A program made the position numbers and the translations under genes. Under the pieces are notes generated by a model that saw only the letters and a list, made by a program, of their open reading frames with translations, ran no database searches and was not told where the DNA came from. A stretch of 64,000 nucleotides of DNA, from positions 27,785,316 to 27,849,315 of the forward strand of contig NC_068339.1 of NCBI RefSeq assembly GCF_014633365.1. The letters run 5' to 3'. Positions 32,096 to 45,064 of the stretch are shown one piece after another (the first letter of the stretch is position 1; each line of letters starts with the position of its first letter). Origin of the DNA: Diospyros lotus (Eukaryota > Streptophyta > Magnoliopsida > Ericales > Ebenaceae).

Positions 32096-32490
32096 TGACA
32101 GGTGGAAGAAGAGTCACAATTTTTGATAATCATTTTAAGCTCTCTTTTGAATTTCTAAGTAAAGATATCAAAGCACGAGAGGTTTTCAAATAACGATTAT
32201 TGAGTGACTCATAAATTCCTATAAGGGCATCTCGATGGAATCGATGAAGGCTTCTCGATGAAATCACTTGATCTTACTCTCAATCTTGGCCACTCGACCA
32301 TACTAGTATTCGGATGACCTCACTAGCCTCTCAACCACGTCAATCCCTCAACTAAGTCTTTTGTGAGTCTCCCATAAGCATCTCATTTCATTTAAGTCTC
32401 TCAATCCTTGGACTGGTGCCTCTCAATCTTGGGCATTTGATGACTTATTGCCCTTGTATATGTTTTTTTCCAATAGGTTTATGGGCCTCT
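32096..32490 (-). repeat. LTR-like repeat, copy B
   Basis: Direct repeat of copy A about 1046 bases further on: TGATAATCATTTTAAGCTCT, CTCAATCTTGGCCACTCGAC, CTTGGACTGGTGCC and CCAATAGGTTTATGGGCC match in order. Together with A it brackets the GGCCC-rich element. Confidence 0.55.
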
Positions 32491-35400
32491 TTCTATGAAC
32501 ATAAGTCCATTTTCTTGAACACAACATATATTATGTTAGTTTTCAATAATAGAATTTGACGGAAAATTGAAAGATTAACCGAATGATAACAAAAATTAAA
32601 ATTTAGTAGTTGTAATAACAATCTATGTTATCCAAAATCAATTATAAGATAAATTTAAATCAATCTAACTCAATCAAATTTGGGTGTCTAAAAAAAATAA
32701 AAACAAATTTGCGTGTGACCAATTTGGGCCTCTTTTAACTCCAAAACTTATAAAATTAACTTCTAAATAATTGTTAATAGAAGCTTGTTTTGGTGGCAAC
32801 ACAGTCATTCAACATTATTGCTGACTCTTTTGTTGTACTTTAATTATTGTAAACAGATAAATGATTCATATATATTGAAACTAACTTGAAGACCCAAATG
32901 TCTCTAACAAAATTCCTATTGAGTAACTCGTTTGCAAATAATTGATAAATTGTCTCACAAATAAATCTTCTTCTATGAATAAATAAAAAAGTAAAAAGAA
33001 ATTAAAGATCTTTATATAGAATAAAGTAGGATAAAAAATTTAAAACATCTTTATAACTGAAGTGTATGTCAAAGCCTAGTAAAATAGCATCCCATATGTC
33101 AAAGGCTAGTAAAATAGATCCAATGGGAAACGGAGAAGGAAATGTTGACTGAAGGCCAGAAAGAGATCTTAAGAGTGAAAAACTTGGAGCAAAAGGGTTC
33201 ACTTTGACCTAAGCACAAGTCAACGAACTATAAAGATAAAAGGGTAAAAGTCAAAACATATAAGAAAGTCACAAAGAGTTCAGAAAAAAAGGTCTCCAGA
33301 AAACAGTCTAACAAACTCCCAAAATAAAAGGGTCTTTGGGAGTTATATCTAATAGTTTCCCGATGAAAGAAAGGTACGAGAGAGTTTCGACACATTCCCA
33401 TGAAAAATTTATCTACAAAGAATAAAGTTTATCCCCTTCAGAATTAGGGGCAGATCTAGAAACTTTTATTTAATGGGATTTCAAAAAAAAATTCCAATCA
33501 TGAGTTTTACCAATAATTTTTTTTTTTCAATCACAAAAGTCAGAAATAAAACTATGATTTTAACGGAATCTGAAAAAGAAAAGAAAAGAAGGTGGGGGAG
33601 CTCGGCTGGTGGGAGGGCTTAGAATAAAAAAATATTTTTTTCTAATGTACAAAATCTATATTTAAAAAAAATTAGAGGGGCTGAAGCCCACTCTCTACGT
33701 CCGCCCTTGTTAAAAATAGAATAAAGTTTATCTACAAGAGTTCAAATTCTAATTAATATCGAAATATTATGGATACTTATCATAAAGATTTAAATTCTCC
33801 TATAAATAGGTGAACCTACATTCAAAAAAAGTACACCTCTAATATTAATTCAAGAATTATATGATTTTTCAGCGTTTTCAAGAATCTGATTTAAATATCG
33901 AATGATTTATATAGGTAGAGAATGGCTCGCTCTCTAATCACTTTCTTTCTGACAAAACACTTATGGTTTAAGGACAAATTTTTAAATAAATAAATTTATT
34001 GTTATATGTTTGTACCAAAATATTATATTTTAAAATTGATATTGGTAGATAATTCTTATAATAGTTTTTTGTCAAAATTTTAATAAAATAATATTATCTG
34101 GAGATTTAAGCACCCTCTGCCAATTTGGAGTCAGTGCTCGGAGATTGTGATGGATACCAACCATACAATAATTTCTCTGGCATCATCATTAAATTAAATA
34201 TGATGGAAGAAGATTTATTTCTCTTTCGCTTTTATTTATCCATTTCAAATGATGCGATATTTTCAAGTAAAAAAGTCAAATTATTGTTATGAAATTCACA
34301 TGTACATAATAAATCTTGGTCAATCTTTGGCTCAACCACACTAATGAGTTTCAATTCTATAAATTAATTGGAGATTGTATTATTCAATTTATATTATTTT
34401 AAGTAATTAGAAATAGTATTATCGATTCTTTCGCCTTTAAATTCAACTCAAGTAGGTTGAAAGGATCACCTAAGTCTCATGCTATTTTTTATATTTTAAA
34501 AAAGAATAAAAATATGTCATATGTCGTGCCATGAGTGGACTTAAAAGAAAATTGGGAAACATAATCCCTTTACCTCTTGTTGTAATTTTTGTTGCTATTA
34601 TGACATCTCCTTTTAAAATTTAACGATATTACGTGTATTGTTTAGATAAACTTCTTGATATCCTTTAAAATCGAAATCACATTCAAATTATAAAATTAAT
34701 ATTTTTGCTTACCAAAAAAATTGATGTTTTCTATTTTTTTTTTGGCTAGGAATGATATGGGCTTTCGCTTGGTCATTAGGTTCGGTTTTTTCTATTTTTA
34801 GATATAATTTTATTTAAAATTGTCATCCACATATATATTATAAAGTCGTTTGGCCTCATCTTCTTTGCCCTATTTGTCTGGATAAGTGGAGAAGATGACA
34901 AAAAGTTTCAATAATGGCTGTGCTGGCTAGCTAGCTAAATGCTTTTAAAGAAAGCCCTGTCACCTTTCATCCTTTATTTTTTTTTTTTATAAATATTCCA
35001 TTAAAAAATTCTCAAAACATTTATAATTTTAAGATAAGGCATATTTTGATTCCCATAATGAAAAATTAAAAATAATAAATTTAAACTACTAATATATATT
35101 TACAAGTTTCACTTTCAAATTTGAATTTTCTATCTTTAATTATCGTCTTATGTCTTTATCTCCCAAACACTTAAATTTTTTGACACAAATATTAATATTT
35201 GTGATATCAACACCTAATTACTCATTAAACAAATATTTAAAAAATCAAAAACGTCTTCACATGTCTCACCTCCCTAACAATACGAAAAGAGGATAACGAA
35301 TATTTTCTATAATTAATAATTCATTAATATCTCTAAGTATTATAAGATATATTCACACAATTATTATTATTTATGATGAAAATATTCAATTACTTTTTAA

Positions 35401-37149
35401 ATAATAACTTAAAATATATTCATAAATTAAATTATCATTTGGCGTAAAAGTTGACAGATGCTAATCTAGAATTACTAAACAATTCAAAACAGACAAATAG
35501 GAATAAAGTTAGTGGTTTGGAAACCACTAATAACGCTACAAAGCTTGACTCTGTAATGCATGAGGAGGAAAGAAAATGGTGGAAATGATTAAAATTGCAC
35601 AATGATTAAAGTTGCTGACTAATAAAATCCCTAATTAAATTGTTGACTAATTTTCAATTTAATTTTCTTTTAATAAAATGAATACAAATAACATATTCGG
35701 TAGGTATAATTGCTGCTTAATGTTGGAAAAAGGATATGTATAGCTTTAAAATGTTGTATTATATATCCTAAAAAATATATATATAAATTATTTGGATATT
35801 TGTGTCTTTTTTTTAATAATCGGAGTGTGGAAGCAGTAATTTTTATTTTCGCTTTCTTTCAACAAGCAAAATGATATTCCAAACTCACTAACACTATCAC
35901 CCATCACTAACATATAGTTTTAATTATAAATAACAATTTTCGCTTTATAAGGATTACCATTCAAAATTTATTGAACAAGTACATTACCACACAAATAACA
36001 TACATGATAAGTACCAAAAAAAACTCTCACGGGAAGGGCTTTATAGGATCTTACCATTAGGCCAACTCTAGTTTTTGCTCAAGAGATAGTTACCAATCCA
36101 ATTTAATTAAAATAAGTAGAATAGAATATAAAATATCTTATTGGGTTTATTGTCCTTGAGCGATTTTTTGTCACTCGTGCCCACAATTTTGGTAGATGAG
36201 GTAAATTGCAGGTGAAGTTTTTGTTTCACTACGGAACATAAGAAATCGAACCCATAACCTAATAATACGAATCTTAACTTATTATAGTTCAATCACTTAA
36301 TATATACCCTTGAAACATTATATTCCACCATTTTTCATTTAATTTCCCCTCTCATGCACAATGTTAAAGGGATAAAGCATAATTTCTTCTTTGTTCCATG
36401 AACATCGGGTAGTTGGGCCCATAGGCCCAATGCCTACCACTAAGTTTTTGAATGTCCTAAACTTGATTGATGGGCAATAGACCCAATATTTCTAGGCTTC
36501 TAGCCCCTCTCGATCTATTAAGTTTAAATAGGGTAAAAATTAGCTAGTTTATGAACTTTTTACTTCATAATAAATTAGTTATTATATCTTAATTTTTGTT
36601 ATTATAGTTACTAAATTTTAATTTTTTTTATAATTTAGTCTCCCTTTTGATTTTTTGTCAAATTATGTTAATGAAAATATAAACCTCAAAATCATTTGAT
36701 TGTGGGGTTTTATGTTAATTTTAATACTAATCATTTTTAAATTTATATTAATACATATTATGCTTGTTTTTTGTCAGTAAAGTTTGATGAAAAATTAAAA
36801 AAAGATTGAATTATAATAAAAATTAATATACAATGACCAATTTGTTAACAAGAGTTTAAAAAAATGTAATTAACCCAATCTAAATATATATATATATATA
36901 TATTTAAAAAATAGGTGTAAGTATGGTTTTTGTTGTTATTTATTTGTTCAAGAGAGGTAGAAAATTAGATATTCATGCAAAAAATAATTTTTATGACAAT
37001 AAATATTTTAAAATAAAACTAAAAAGATGTATAAAATTTAAGAAAATTATATTTGGATATCAGTATTATTTATTATTTTTAATTGATAAAAAATGTACAG
37101 ACCCATAAAATTCAAGATAATTATGTTGTTTACATATGTTGCATGATGA
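32491..37149. other. AT-rich intergenic region
   Basis: No gene recognised on either strand. Contains a possible short TIR element at 33446-33709 (reported separately), an (AT)n tract near 36887-36903 and scattered A/T runs. Open frames here (33002-33202, 36107-36292, 36923-37108) are short, AT-driven and resemble nothing I know. Confidence 0.5.
33446..33709. mobile_element. Possible short TIR element
   Basis: Left end AGGGGCAGATCTAGAAA against the reverse complement of the right end AAGGGCGGACGTAGAGA, a repeat end common in plant genomes. AATAAAGTTTATC flanks it on both sides (about 33419 and 33720). About 264 bases, no coding capacity. Confidence 0.35.
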
Positions 37150-37262
37150 TTAGTTATCACTGACATTCCCCTTTGGGCTGTAGAACCATCATCACTTCCC
37201 TCAAAAGCCCACTTTAAGGTTTCTCTTCTTTTTAATCTCTTTTCTTTGGGTTCGATTCTAAG
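37150..37262 (-). repeat. Fragment of the copy A/B LTR family
   Basis: ATCACTTCCCTCAAAAGCCC followed by TTTAAGGTTTCTCTTC and TTCGATTCTAAGG closely matches 52478-52552. It ends where LTR-like sequence of another type begins. Confidence 0.5.
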
Positions 37263-37860
37263 GGAACGCGCAAGAGAAGGGTGAATTGGTTGAATTAGAA
37301 AAAAAAAATTGCTATAAAAAAATCTTTATTCAAAAACTGTTTCAACTTTCTAAATCTTTAAAATTAGATGAAGACTGTTTGTGAGTATTAATGTTTAATG
37401 AAAATAGAGTATGATAAGTTTAGAAACAAACTTGATGCAAGTTATTATGCATAGCAGTTTCAGCTTTTTAGATCTTTGAAAACAATTTCTATAATTATAG
37501 AAATAACAGTGAACTAAATATGACAATCTCAATGGAAGTAATAATAAAATAAATTAAAACTTGCCAAATGAAAATGTGTTGAAATGAAAATTGTAGCACA
37601 CATAAATTTTTATAGTGGTTTAGCTTAACTAGTATACTCTATTACCTTTGTAATAACTCAAATTTTCCTCAACTTTTATCTACAACAGCTGAAGCGAATT
37701 TATTAACATCAGACATTGCAGGGGCTTTTACATATACATATCATAGCATCAACTAATCCACGCCCTCAAAGATCTTTTCGGTTGAGAAAATCCCGTACAC
37801 ATATCTACTGACAAGGATCTAACACCACTAAACTCGCTCTTGAATTTTTCCTTCTTCAAC
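37263..37860 (+). repeat. LTR fragment related to the 45065 and 47885 solo LTRs
   Basis: AGAGAAGGGTGAATTGGTTG resembles the AGAGGAGGGGTGAATTGAGTG near the start of those LTRs, and TATAGTGGTTTAG at about 37612 resembles their TATAGTGGTTCAG. Strongly diverged. Confidence 0.4.
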
Positions 37861-38360
37861 CTGGAATGGTGCAAACTAATATGAGTCACAAGACTTAGTA
37901 ATTATATTTGAAATAAAGTGAGCATGACAATTATGAGTATCGAGAAGCAAATAGAATCATGAATAACATTTAGGACGCTCACGTCACATCTCATTCCACT
38001 ATTCTACATGATAACAAGATGAAACATACATTCATACTTTTATGCAATCTTTTAAAAACATAACCATATGATTGAAGTCCATAAACATGGGACTGAAGTT
38101 CTTTTTTGAGTTGAAACTTTCTTTGTAGATATATCCAGCGAATCCCGTCCACTGCGCGCATCATAAAGTCTTTAACGTTTTAAAATCATTTTCATGCATA
38201 TGCTTTATGCATCATCACGATTATGCATATTATAATAACTTATCATATATAACTAACATACGATGACCCGAGACAACATATATGAGAGAACATAACCCTT
38301 GTAAAACAACATCAAATCCTTGCATGACCTTAATAAAGTATCATTCTCAAAAGAAGATAG
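37861..38360 (-). repeat. Gypsy-type LTR fragment, antisense
   Basis: On the minus strand it reads AAGTCTTGTGACTCATATTA and CCATTCCAGGTTGAAGAAGG, the same layout as AGTCTTGTGACTCACATTTG at 4426 in the left LTR remnant. Ends not defined. Confidence 0.4.
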
Positions 38361-39269
38361 GGTAATACAAAAGTTTTTTTAGGTTTTTGAACAAAATTTA
38401 ACATAATTTTAAGGAAACATATCGAACTACCAAGAACAAGCTTTTTGAAGAAAATAGAGATAATAGAACTTCAAGAAGTAGGAACTTACAAATATGATTG
38501 AAAATTTATCTCCAAAATAAATTAAGAAGAAAATAGAACTTATCTTAAATATTCTTTTTTAAATTGTTAAAAGTATTCAGAAGACTAATGTTATGACTCC
38601 AAGTTTCTTTAATAAAATTCAACATAATAAATAATTTTTTTTTTAAATCCAACATTAACTCAAATACCCTTAATTTAATTCTTACTTGATACACACAGTT
38701 AATTTTGCTGCTACCTTTAATTCTTCTTGCTTCTTATTTTCTCTCGCGGCCTTTCACAGTCACAGCCCTTATTCCTCCACAATCCCTTCCTATTTATACC
38801 CTCAAACTCTCTCAATTGCAATCTCACATTTCTATTTAATTAATTTATATAATCATCACCTACACCAAGCCATTCTACATTTGAGCCACGTACCTTTGAT
38901 TTCTCCTCCCCAAATCATGATTCCCACTTCCTTCCTTTACTTGCTGCAAAGAAAATTAAAAATTGAAGAAGAAGTGGAGTTAGACGCGTGGCTGCAAATT
39001 AAAAATTGAGGAAAAAGTGGAGCTGGACGCGTGGCTGCTTAATTTGGTCACTTGCTTCTTATTTTCTTCTTCCACGCACATGAATATGGTATATTATATT
39101 ATATATATTTTATTTATATATAATATAAATAAAAAAATTCTCTCCCAATAGTTACTTTCACTTTAACATTTTTTTTAATTGCTACTATACCTTTAAATAT
39201 TAAATTAATATTCATTTAAACACTTAAAATCTAAAATTAATAACTTAAAATTATTCAATAAGTATAATT
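38361..39269. other. AT-rich spacer with a small tandem duplication
   Basis: AT-rich sequence. About 41 bases ending GACGCGTGGCTGC are repeated in tandem (about 38957-39038). The open frame at 38686-39009 spans it and shows no known domain. Confidence 0.5.
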
Positions 39270-39597
39270 TCATCTTTGTGCCTTCACAAGACCTTTGTTT
39301 CATCCCAAAACTACTTCACAATTGTTTCTTATGCAAAACCTGAACCCCTTCAGAATTCTATTGACTTTTCAAAAGTACCTCATGATCATTCGATTTTTTA
39401 GCCTATATCTTAAGTGTATCGAAAACTATCCCTATTCTGATTGCTTTCATTGTTATAAATTTTGTCTCAAAACGCTCGTCAATAATCTATCATTTTTCTT
39501 AGATAACTAAGTTCTAGGGCATTCCATACAATTGATTCGATCACTTATTAATTTAGTTCTTATATGAACTCTAGTTATTCGAACCACTAAAGAGTTA
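39270..39597 (-). repeat. Inverted LTR fragment of the 39685 family
   Basis: Its reverse complement (GATCGAATCAATTGTATGG, ATTGACGAGCGTTTTGAG and GGGATAGTTTTCGATACA) aligns with 39780-39905 (GACCGAATCAACTATAGGG, ATTGACGAGCATTTTGAG and CGATTTTCGGTACA). It abuts the broken end of the gypsy integrase. Confidence 0.7.
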
Positions 39598-39684
39598 CTT
39601 GGAAAATCTTATCATCTGAACTTTCTAAGCACCAAATTGCCCAACTGTAGTGGTTTGCTTTGGACGTGGGCATTGTGATAGTCG
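39598..39684 (-). pseudogene. Gypsy integrase, C-terminal end after the LTR insertion
   Basis: Minus strand from 39684 reads DYHNAHVQSKPLQLGNLVLR and then KFR, the integrase C-terminal pattern that normally follows AYxxRxAxYYN. It is continuous in sense with 42368 once the LTR and one copy of its target duplication are ignored. Confidence 0.75.
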
Positions 39685-42367
39685 TGTAATACCCAAAAAA
39701 TTGGGATTATTTGAGAATAAGTGTTTTATTAGAAAAATAAATTTTTGGGAAAGATTGGTATCTAAATAGATCAAAAAAATGACCGAATCAACTATAGGGA
39801 GTGTCTTAGAGCCGAGACATCTAAGGAAAATGATACTGCATTGACGAGCATTTTGAGGCATGATTTATGATATTAAAAGTAATTGAATTAGGAACGATTT
39901 TCGGTACAGCTAAAATATAACTATGATTTTGGTTGAAAAACTGAATTATTACAGGAGACTTTCGAGAGGTCAAAGAAACTCCAAGAAGGTTCATATTTAG
40001 TATGTAGAACAACCCTTCAGTGGTTTCAGAAAGAAACAAAAGGATTTACGGCCAAAATGAATATTCGGGCCTAAGTGCAATTTCTCGAATTTGCCCAAGG
40101 GAGGTTGAAATGACATTTTTTCGGAATCTTAGGCTATGAAATGAGAGTTCAAATCTTAAGGGACTCAATGGAAGTTATAGAAAGTTCAAAGACTTTATGG
40201 AAAGGCCAAAATGTAAATAAGTCAAAATGAATTGGCAAAAGTTCAATTTTCAAAACTTGGAAGCTGCCATGGCAGACCAAGCTTCTTGCCACCCTTCCCA
40301 TCACTGAATTCGATGGCATAAGACTCAAGGGAGAGGGTTGAGGGACCATAGGGCAACACTTAGGCCGACAATCGGGCTTGGCATCGACCGAAATGGTCAA
40401 ATTTAAGTTAAAAATGGCCAAAAAATTGGGCAACTATAATAGGCTTTTGGGGGCTATCTTTAAGGATTTTGGATCAATATGGGGCAGGTAGAGGCCTCAG
40501 GGAGGTTGTTTCGACCAGCCATGAGCGTTTGGAGGCTTAGGATTGCCTATAAATAGAGGTTTTTGGAATGATCAAATGAAGTGAAAAATTAAACTCTTAG
40601 ATCCGAGAGTTTGGGAAAAAATTGAAAGCAACGAATAAGGGGATTTTGTTCCCCATGTACAGAGGATCATTCATGTGAAATTTGAGCAATTTTTGTTGAG
40701 AGATGAGGGAGATATGAAGCTTCATTGAAAAAATGGGCTTTGCCAAAAAATGGGTTCGAGTAGTCTAAAAATGTCTCCGATCGATGTGTTTGAAGTTAAT
40801 CCTGTAGATGATGAAGAGAGGAAGGCGTAGGTTCAAACAAAAGGTAAAACGGAGCTCAAACGAATAAGATATGGCCAAAAAATAGAGTTGGTCGAAAACT
40901 TACCGAAGAAGATGACTGGCGCGTGTAGTGCACGCACCAGCTGGGCGCCGCGAGTGGGGGCGCGTGAGCCATCTTGTGGGGGGGGGGGGGGTGAGGGCGC
41001 GTCCAGGCTCTAAAAATTATGAATTTTTTTTAAATTCATGAAAAATCGAGATCTAGAATCCCGTGCAAAAAGTTTTGGTTTTGGCCTTCCCAGTTTCTCA
41101 ATTTTCACAACAACTAGTCTCGTTTTGTGTGAAAATGAAGCTTGAAGGTAAGTTCTAAAATTTTTCTTTGAAATTCTTAGAATATAATGAATTGTTGTGA
41201 AAAAAGATTTAAGAAAATAGTCTCGAATGTATTTATTGAATTTTTAGAAGGGAAAATGGGAGAAAAAGAAGGAAAATATTAAATATTGAGGTATTGAGAT
41301 ATTTTGTGAATAAATATGATTTATAGGATTGTTGTGCTCAATGAATAGTGATTTGTGTAACTTTTGAGATTTGACACGAAAATTGAGGTTGGGCACACAA
41401 ATCGAGGCGATGTGAGTTTTTCAAGGTGTTCCGAACTTCATGCTAAGGTGAGTGGTTTTCTCCCAAAAGTTTATACATGTTATGTATTGTCTATGTTGAG
41501 CATGATAGCCACGATAATGGCTAAGTGATATGTATTATATGAGCATTCTATCATATTTATACATGTATCGTTGCATCGATGGATTATGATTTTTGCATGG
41601 CACGATATTATTTGCATATTAATACTTGTGCAAGGGGTTGGGATGTCGCTCTGATAGTGTAGCTGTAATTCCCCAAGGGCGAAAGATGGAACAACGTTAG
41701 GATTATCTTGAAAGTAGGTCGGGATTCTACCTAGAGTTTCGTGCCGGGCCAGTGGGCTAGAGAAGTTATACTAGGGCATGTGTTCATTCATGTTATTGCA
41801 TCATGCATTCATGTATCATGTTTCTAAACCCTCACTAGAAGATTCACCTTCTAATTGAGTTATTCCCCTGGAACATTCAAACGTTCCAGTTAGGATTTGC
41901 AGCTATGACAAGGGGATGATTGACGACGTGGCTGATGGATTTAGCGAGTTGTTCGGGTATATGCTCCTTTGTGAGGATTCAAGACATGTTCTTAGTCATG
42001 GTTAGAAGATTGTACTATATTAATGATCATGTATAATCGTTACGGCTTAATGTATTTTTATGGCATCATTAGTTTGTATCTAAGGTGCTTAGCTGTTATT
42101 TCGAGAAATGACTCTCCATGTATTTAAGTATTTGATGATACGATCGTACAGATTCTTGTGTTATGATTAAAGAAAATTTGGTTATGTACCATATCAGGTT
42201 TCGATTTTAGCTTCGCATTTATGATGATTACCTGTCTTAGCTGATTGATTCTTATCTTGGTATGCTGGGAAGGTAGAACGAAATTGTCGGAAATGATTTA
42301 TTTTGAAAACAAAAATATTCCCGAAATTCCTAAATTATTTAACGCTCGAGAAAAGCAAGGCATTACA
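39685..42367 (+). mobile_element. Solo LTR, gypsy type, 2.7 kb, inside integrase
   Basis: Begins TGTAATACCC and ends GGCATTACA, inverted termini. Flanked by AGTCG (39680-39684) and AGTTG (42368-42372), one mismatch. No internal coding region. Shares TAGGTTCAAAC and ATAAGATATGGCC with the LTR at 1-4811. Contains a G14 run at 40978-40991. Confidence 0.8.
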
Positions 42368-43200
42368 AGTTGGCTATCCTCCAATGGTAGGCTGTTAATC
42401 ATATGCCAGCCATGTCTCTTAATTCATCCATGAGGTCTAAGCTACTAGACAATTGCTCTGAATTCCTCTACTCATTAAAGGCTAGGACTTGTGGGGATTG
42501 AATGTCTACTTTGATAGGAATGAGGGCCTCGATTCCATATACAAGGTTAAAAGAAGTTTCTCCGGTAGACATTTGATTGGCGGTATGGTAAGCTCACAAG
42601 ACTATTGGAAGCTCTTCTACCCAAGCCCCATTTGCTTTATCCAGCCGAGTCTTAAGGCAGTGAAGGATGACTTTGTTGGCAGCTTTGGCTTGGTCGTTCG
42701 CTTGGGGGTAAGCAAATTATGCCATACGAAGGTGGATTCCCCATCTTTTGCAAAAGGTATGAAAAACATTTGAGTTAAACTAAGTGCCACGGTTGTTGTT
42801 TAGAATCTGGGGGATTCCAACGCAGCAAATGATATCTTCCACACCATATTTTCTATTTTTTTTCTTGGTGATGGTAGCCAATGGTTTTGCCTTCACCCAC
42901 TTGGTGAAGTAATTGATGGCCATGAGTAAGAACTTTTGTTGCCCCAGAGCAATTGGGAAATGACTGAGTATGTCTAGCCCCCATTATGCGAAGGGAATTA
43001 GCTGGAAAATTTGTTAAATATTTGTTACGAGAGACGAGGATAGCGGTGTATGTCTCTGACACTTATCACAAGTTCGGACCTTCACGGAAGCATCCTTGTA
43101 TAATGTAGGCCAAAAGAAACCCGACCTCATGATTTTGGCAGCCAACGACCTTCTCCCAAGGTGTTCATCGTAATCACCCTCATGCACCTCGTCCAAGGCT
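42368..43200 (-). pseudogene. Gypsy integrase, zinc-binding and core part
   Basis: 43196-43014: HLGRRSLAAKIMRSGFFWPT and VRTCDKCQRHTPL, the HHCC zinc domain. Downstream: AINYFTKWV and KPLATIT, the first catalytic-aspartate region, then CLKTRLDKANGAWVEELP. The part nearest 42368 reads LMDELRDMAG and AYHWRIAN, just before the inserted LTR. Confidence 0.8.
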
Positions 43201-43329
43201 TGCTACGCCTCATGCAAACCAAGGCATCTTAGTAACGGCATGGAAAAGACATGCTTATAGAGAATGTTGTCTATGATCACAAAGCGGGTTGCTTGAACTT
43301 TTAGCATTCTGGATTTCATAGGGTTACAC

Positions 43330-44266
43330 ATGAAGCTCCCTAGTGAGTACATATTATAGGATGGGCAATCTCCAATCATCAGCCATTTCTATGATCTACA
43401 CTACTTTCGCTTCTTCGTCTTCTTCTATGCTAGGTCTTTGTAAAATTTTCATGTGGATTAAGCACCTAGGGGTATCTCTTGTTGTTGCTAGTTTTGACAA
43501 TGCATCAATGTGGTGATTAAGGGCGTAATTGACTTGGACCAGCTAAAAGTTGGGGAAAGAGGGTGCCAAGTCCCTCAATTTCTGCATATATCAAGTAATA
43601 GTGGGATCACTGGCCTCATACATTCCTTGAAACTGTTGCACTACGAGTTGGGAATCAATGTGGGCTACTATTCTTTTTACTTCCAGTTTGTTAGCGATAG
43701 CTAGGCCAGTGATGAGGGCTTCATCTCCACGACGTTATTTGAACTGGGAAAGATGAATCATAAAGATTACTCCAAAATTGTAACCTCAAGGGAGATTAAC
43801 AAGATGCCAGCTCTGCTCCTTTGTACATTCGAGGCTCCATCCACGAACAATTTCCACACAAGTGAGGATTCTTCTTCTGCCTTTGGCGAGTGAGTGCATT
43901 CCACTGTAAAATCAGCTAGTGCTTGACCCTTAATAACTCTCTGCCACTCGTATCAAAAAACATATTCATTGAGCTCGATAACCCATTTGGTGAGCCTTCA
44001 TGAATGTTTAGGTCGTTGAAGAACCTATCTCAAAGGTTGGTTAGTGAGCACCACAATGGTATGTGCTTGGAAATAGGGTTTAAGCTTTTTGGCTACCATG
44101 ATTAGCGCAAATGCTATTTTCTCCACATAGGGTTAAAGAGTTTCAGCACTGTAGAGTACTCTATTGACATAGTATATAGGCTGGTCCACCTAATTAGTTC
44201 TCAACAACACCGTGTTAGTCACTGCTTGGCTTACTCCAAGGTACAGATACAATACTTTTCTCACTT
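43330..44266 (-). pseudogene. Gypsy RNase H region
   Basis: Minus strand near 43850 reads WKLFVDGASN followed by SRAGI, the RNase H core found after RT in this group. The rest is interrupted by stops. Confidence 0.65.
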
Positions 44267-45059
44267 CTATTCTAGTGAGTAGAGTATTTCTCGAAGATAA
44301 TCCTTCAACGCTTGAAATGCCTGTTCACACTTATCATCCCTTTGAAAATTCTTTCCTCCCTTCAATACTTGGAAGAATGGTAGGCTCTTTTCAACAAATT
44401 TCAAAAGAAAGCGACTAAGAGTTGTGAAGCAACTGATCAATTGTTGGACTCCCCTTACGTTAGAGGGAGACTGTATATCCAAAATGGCTTGAATTTTCTC
44501 CAGATTAGCCTTTATCCCTAATTGTGTCATGAGATAACCCAGGAACTTACTTGACCTAACGCGAAAGGTGCACTTATTAGGATTAAGTCGCATACGGTAT
44601 TGGCTGTGCATCGCAAAAACTTGTGCTAGTTTTTCCATGTGCAGCTCTTTACTATGGCTCTTAACCACCAAATCATCAACTTATGCTTCCATGGTGGTTC
44701 CGACGTTCTTGAGCCCAAAAGGCATGATCTTATAATAATAGGTCCATGTTTCCATGATTAATGAGGTCTTCTCAGTGTCAAGTGGAAACATGCTTATTGG
44801 TGGTATCCTAAAAAGACATCCAAGAAGCTCAACATGTGATATCCTAATGTGTTATCCACGTTCAATTCATGGCAGCGGATAAGAATCCTTCAGACACGCC
44901 TTGTTCAAGTCAGTGAAATCTACGCAGACTCGCCACTTCCCATTGGACTTTTTACCGTTACGACTTTGGTGAGCTAATCAGGGTAGCGGACTTCATGGAT
45001 GAAATTGGCCTTCAAGAGTTTGTCGACCTCTTCCTCTAGGGTTGATAGCCTATCAGGTG
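44267..45059 (-). pseudogene. Gypsy reverse transcriptase
   Basis: Minus-strand segments show LEEEVDKLLKANFIHEV near 45030, SNGKWRVCVDFTDLNKAC near 44920, and 44671-44267 with LNPNKCTFRVRSSKFLGYL, FLLKFVEKSLPFFQVLKGG and CEQAFQALKDYL, typical gypsy RT palm and connection. The catalytic box near 44680 has a TAA stop in place of the tyrosine codon before VDD, and there is a frameshift between the blocks, so it is inactive. Confidence 0.85.
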
Positions 45060-45064
45060 CAATA

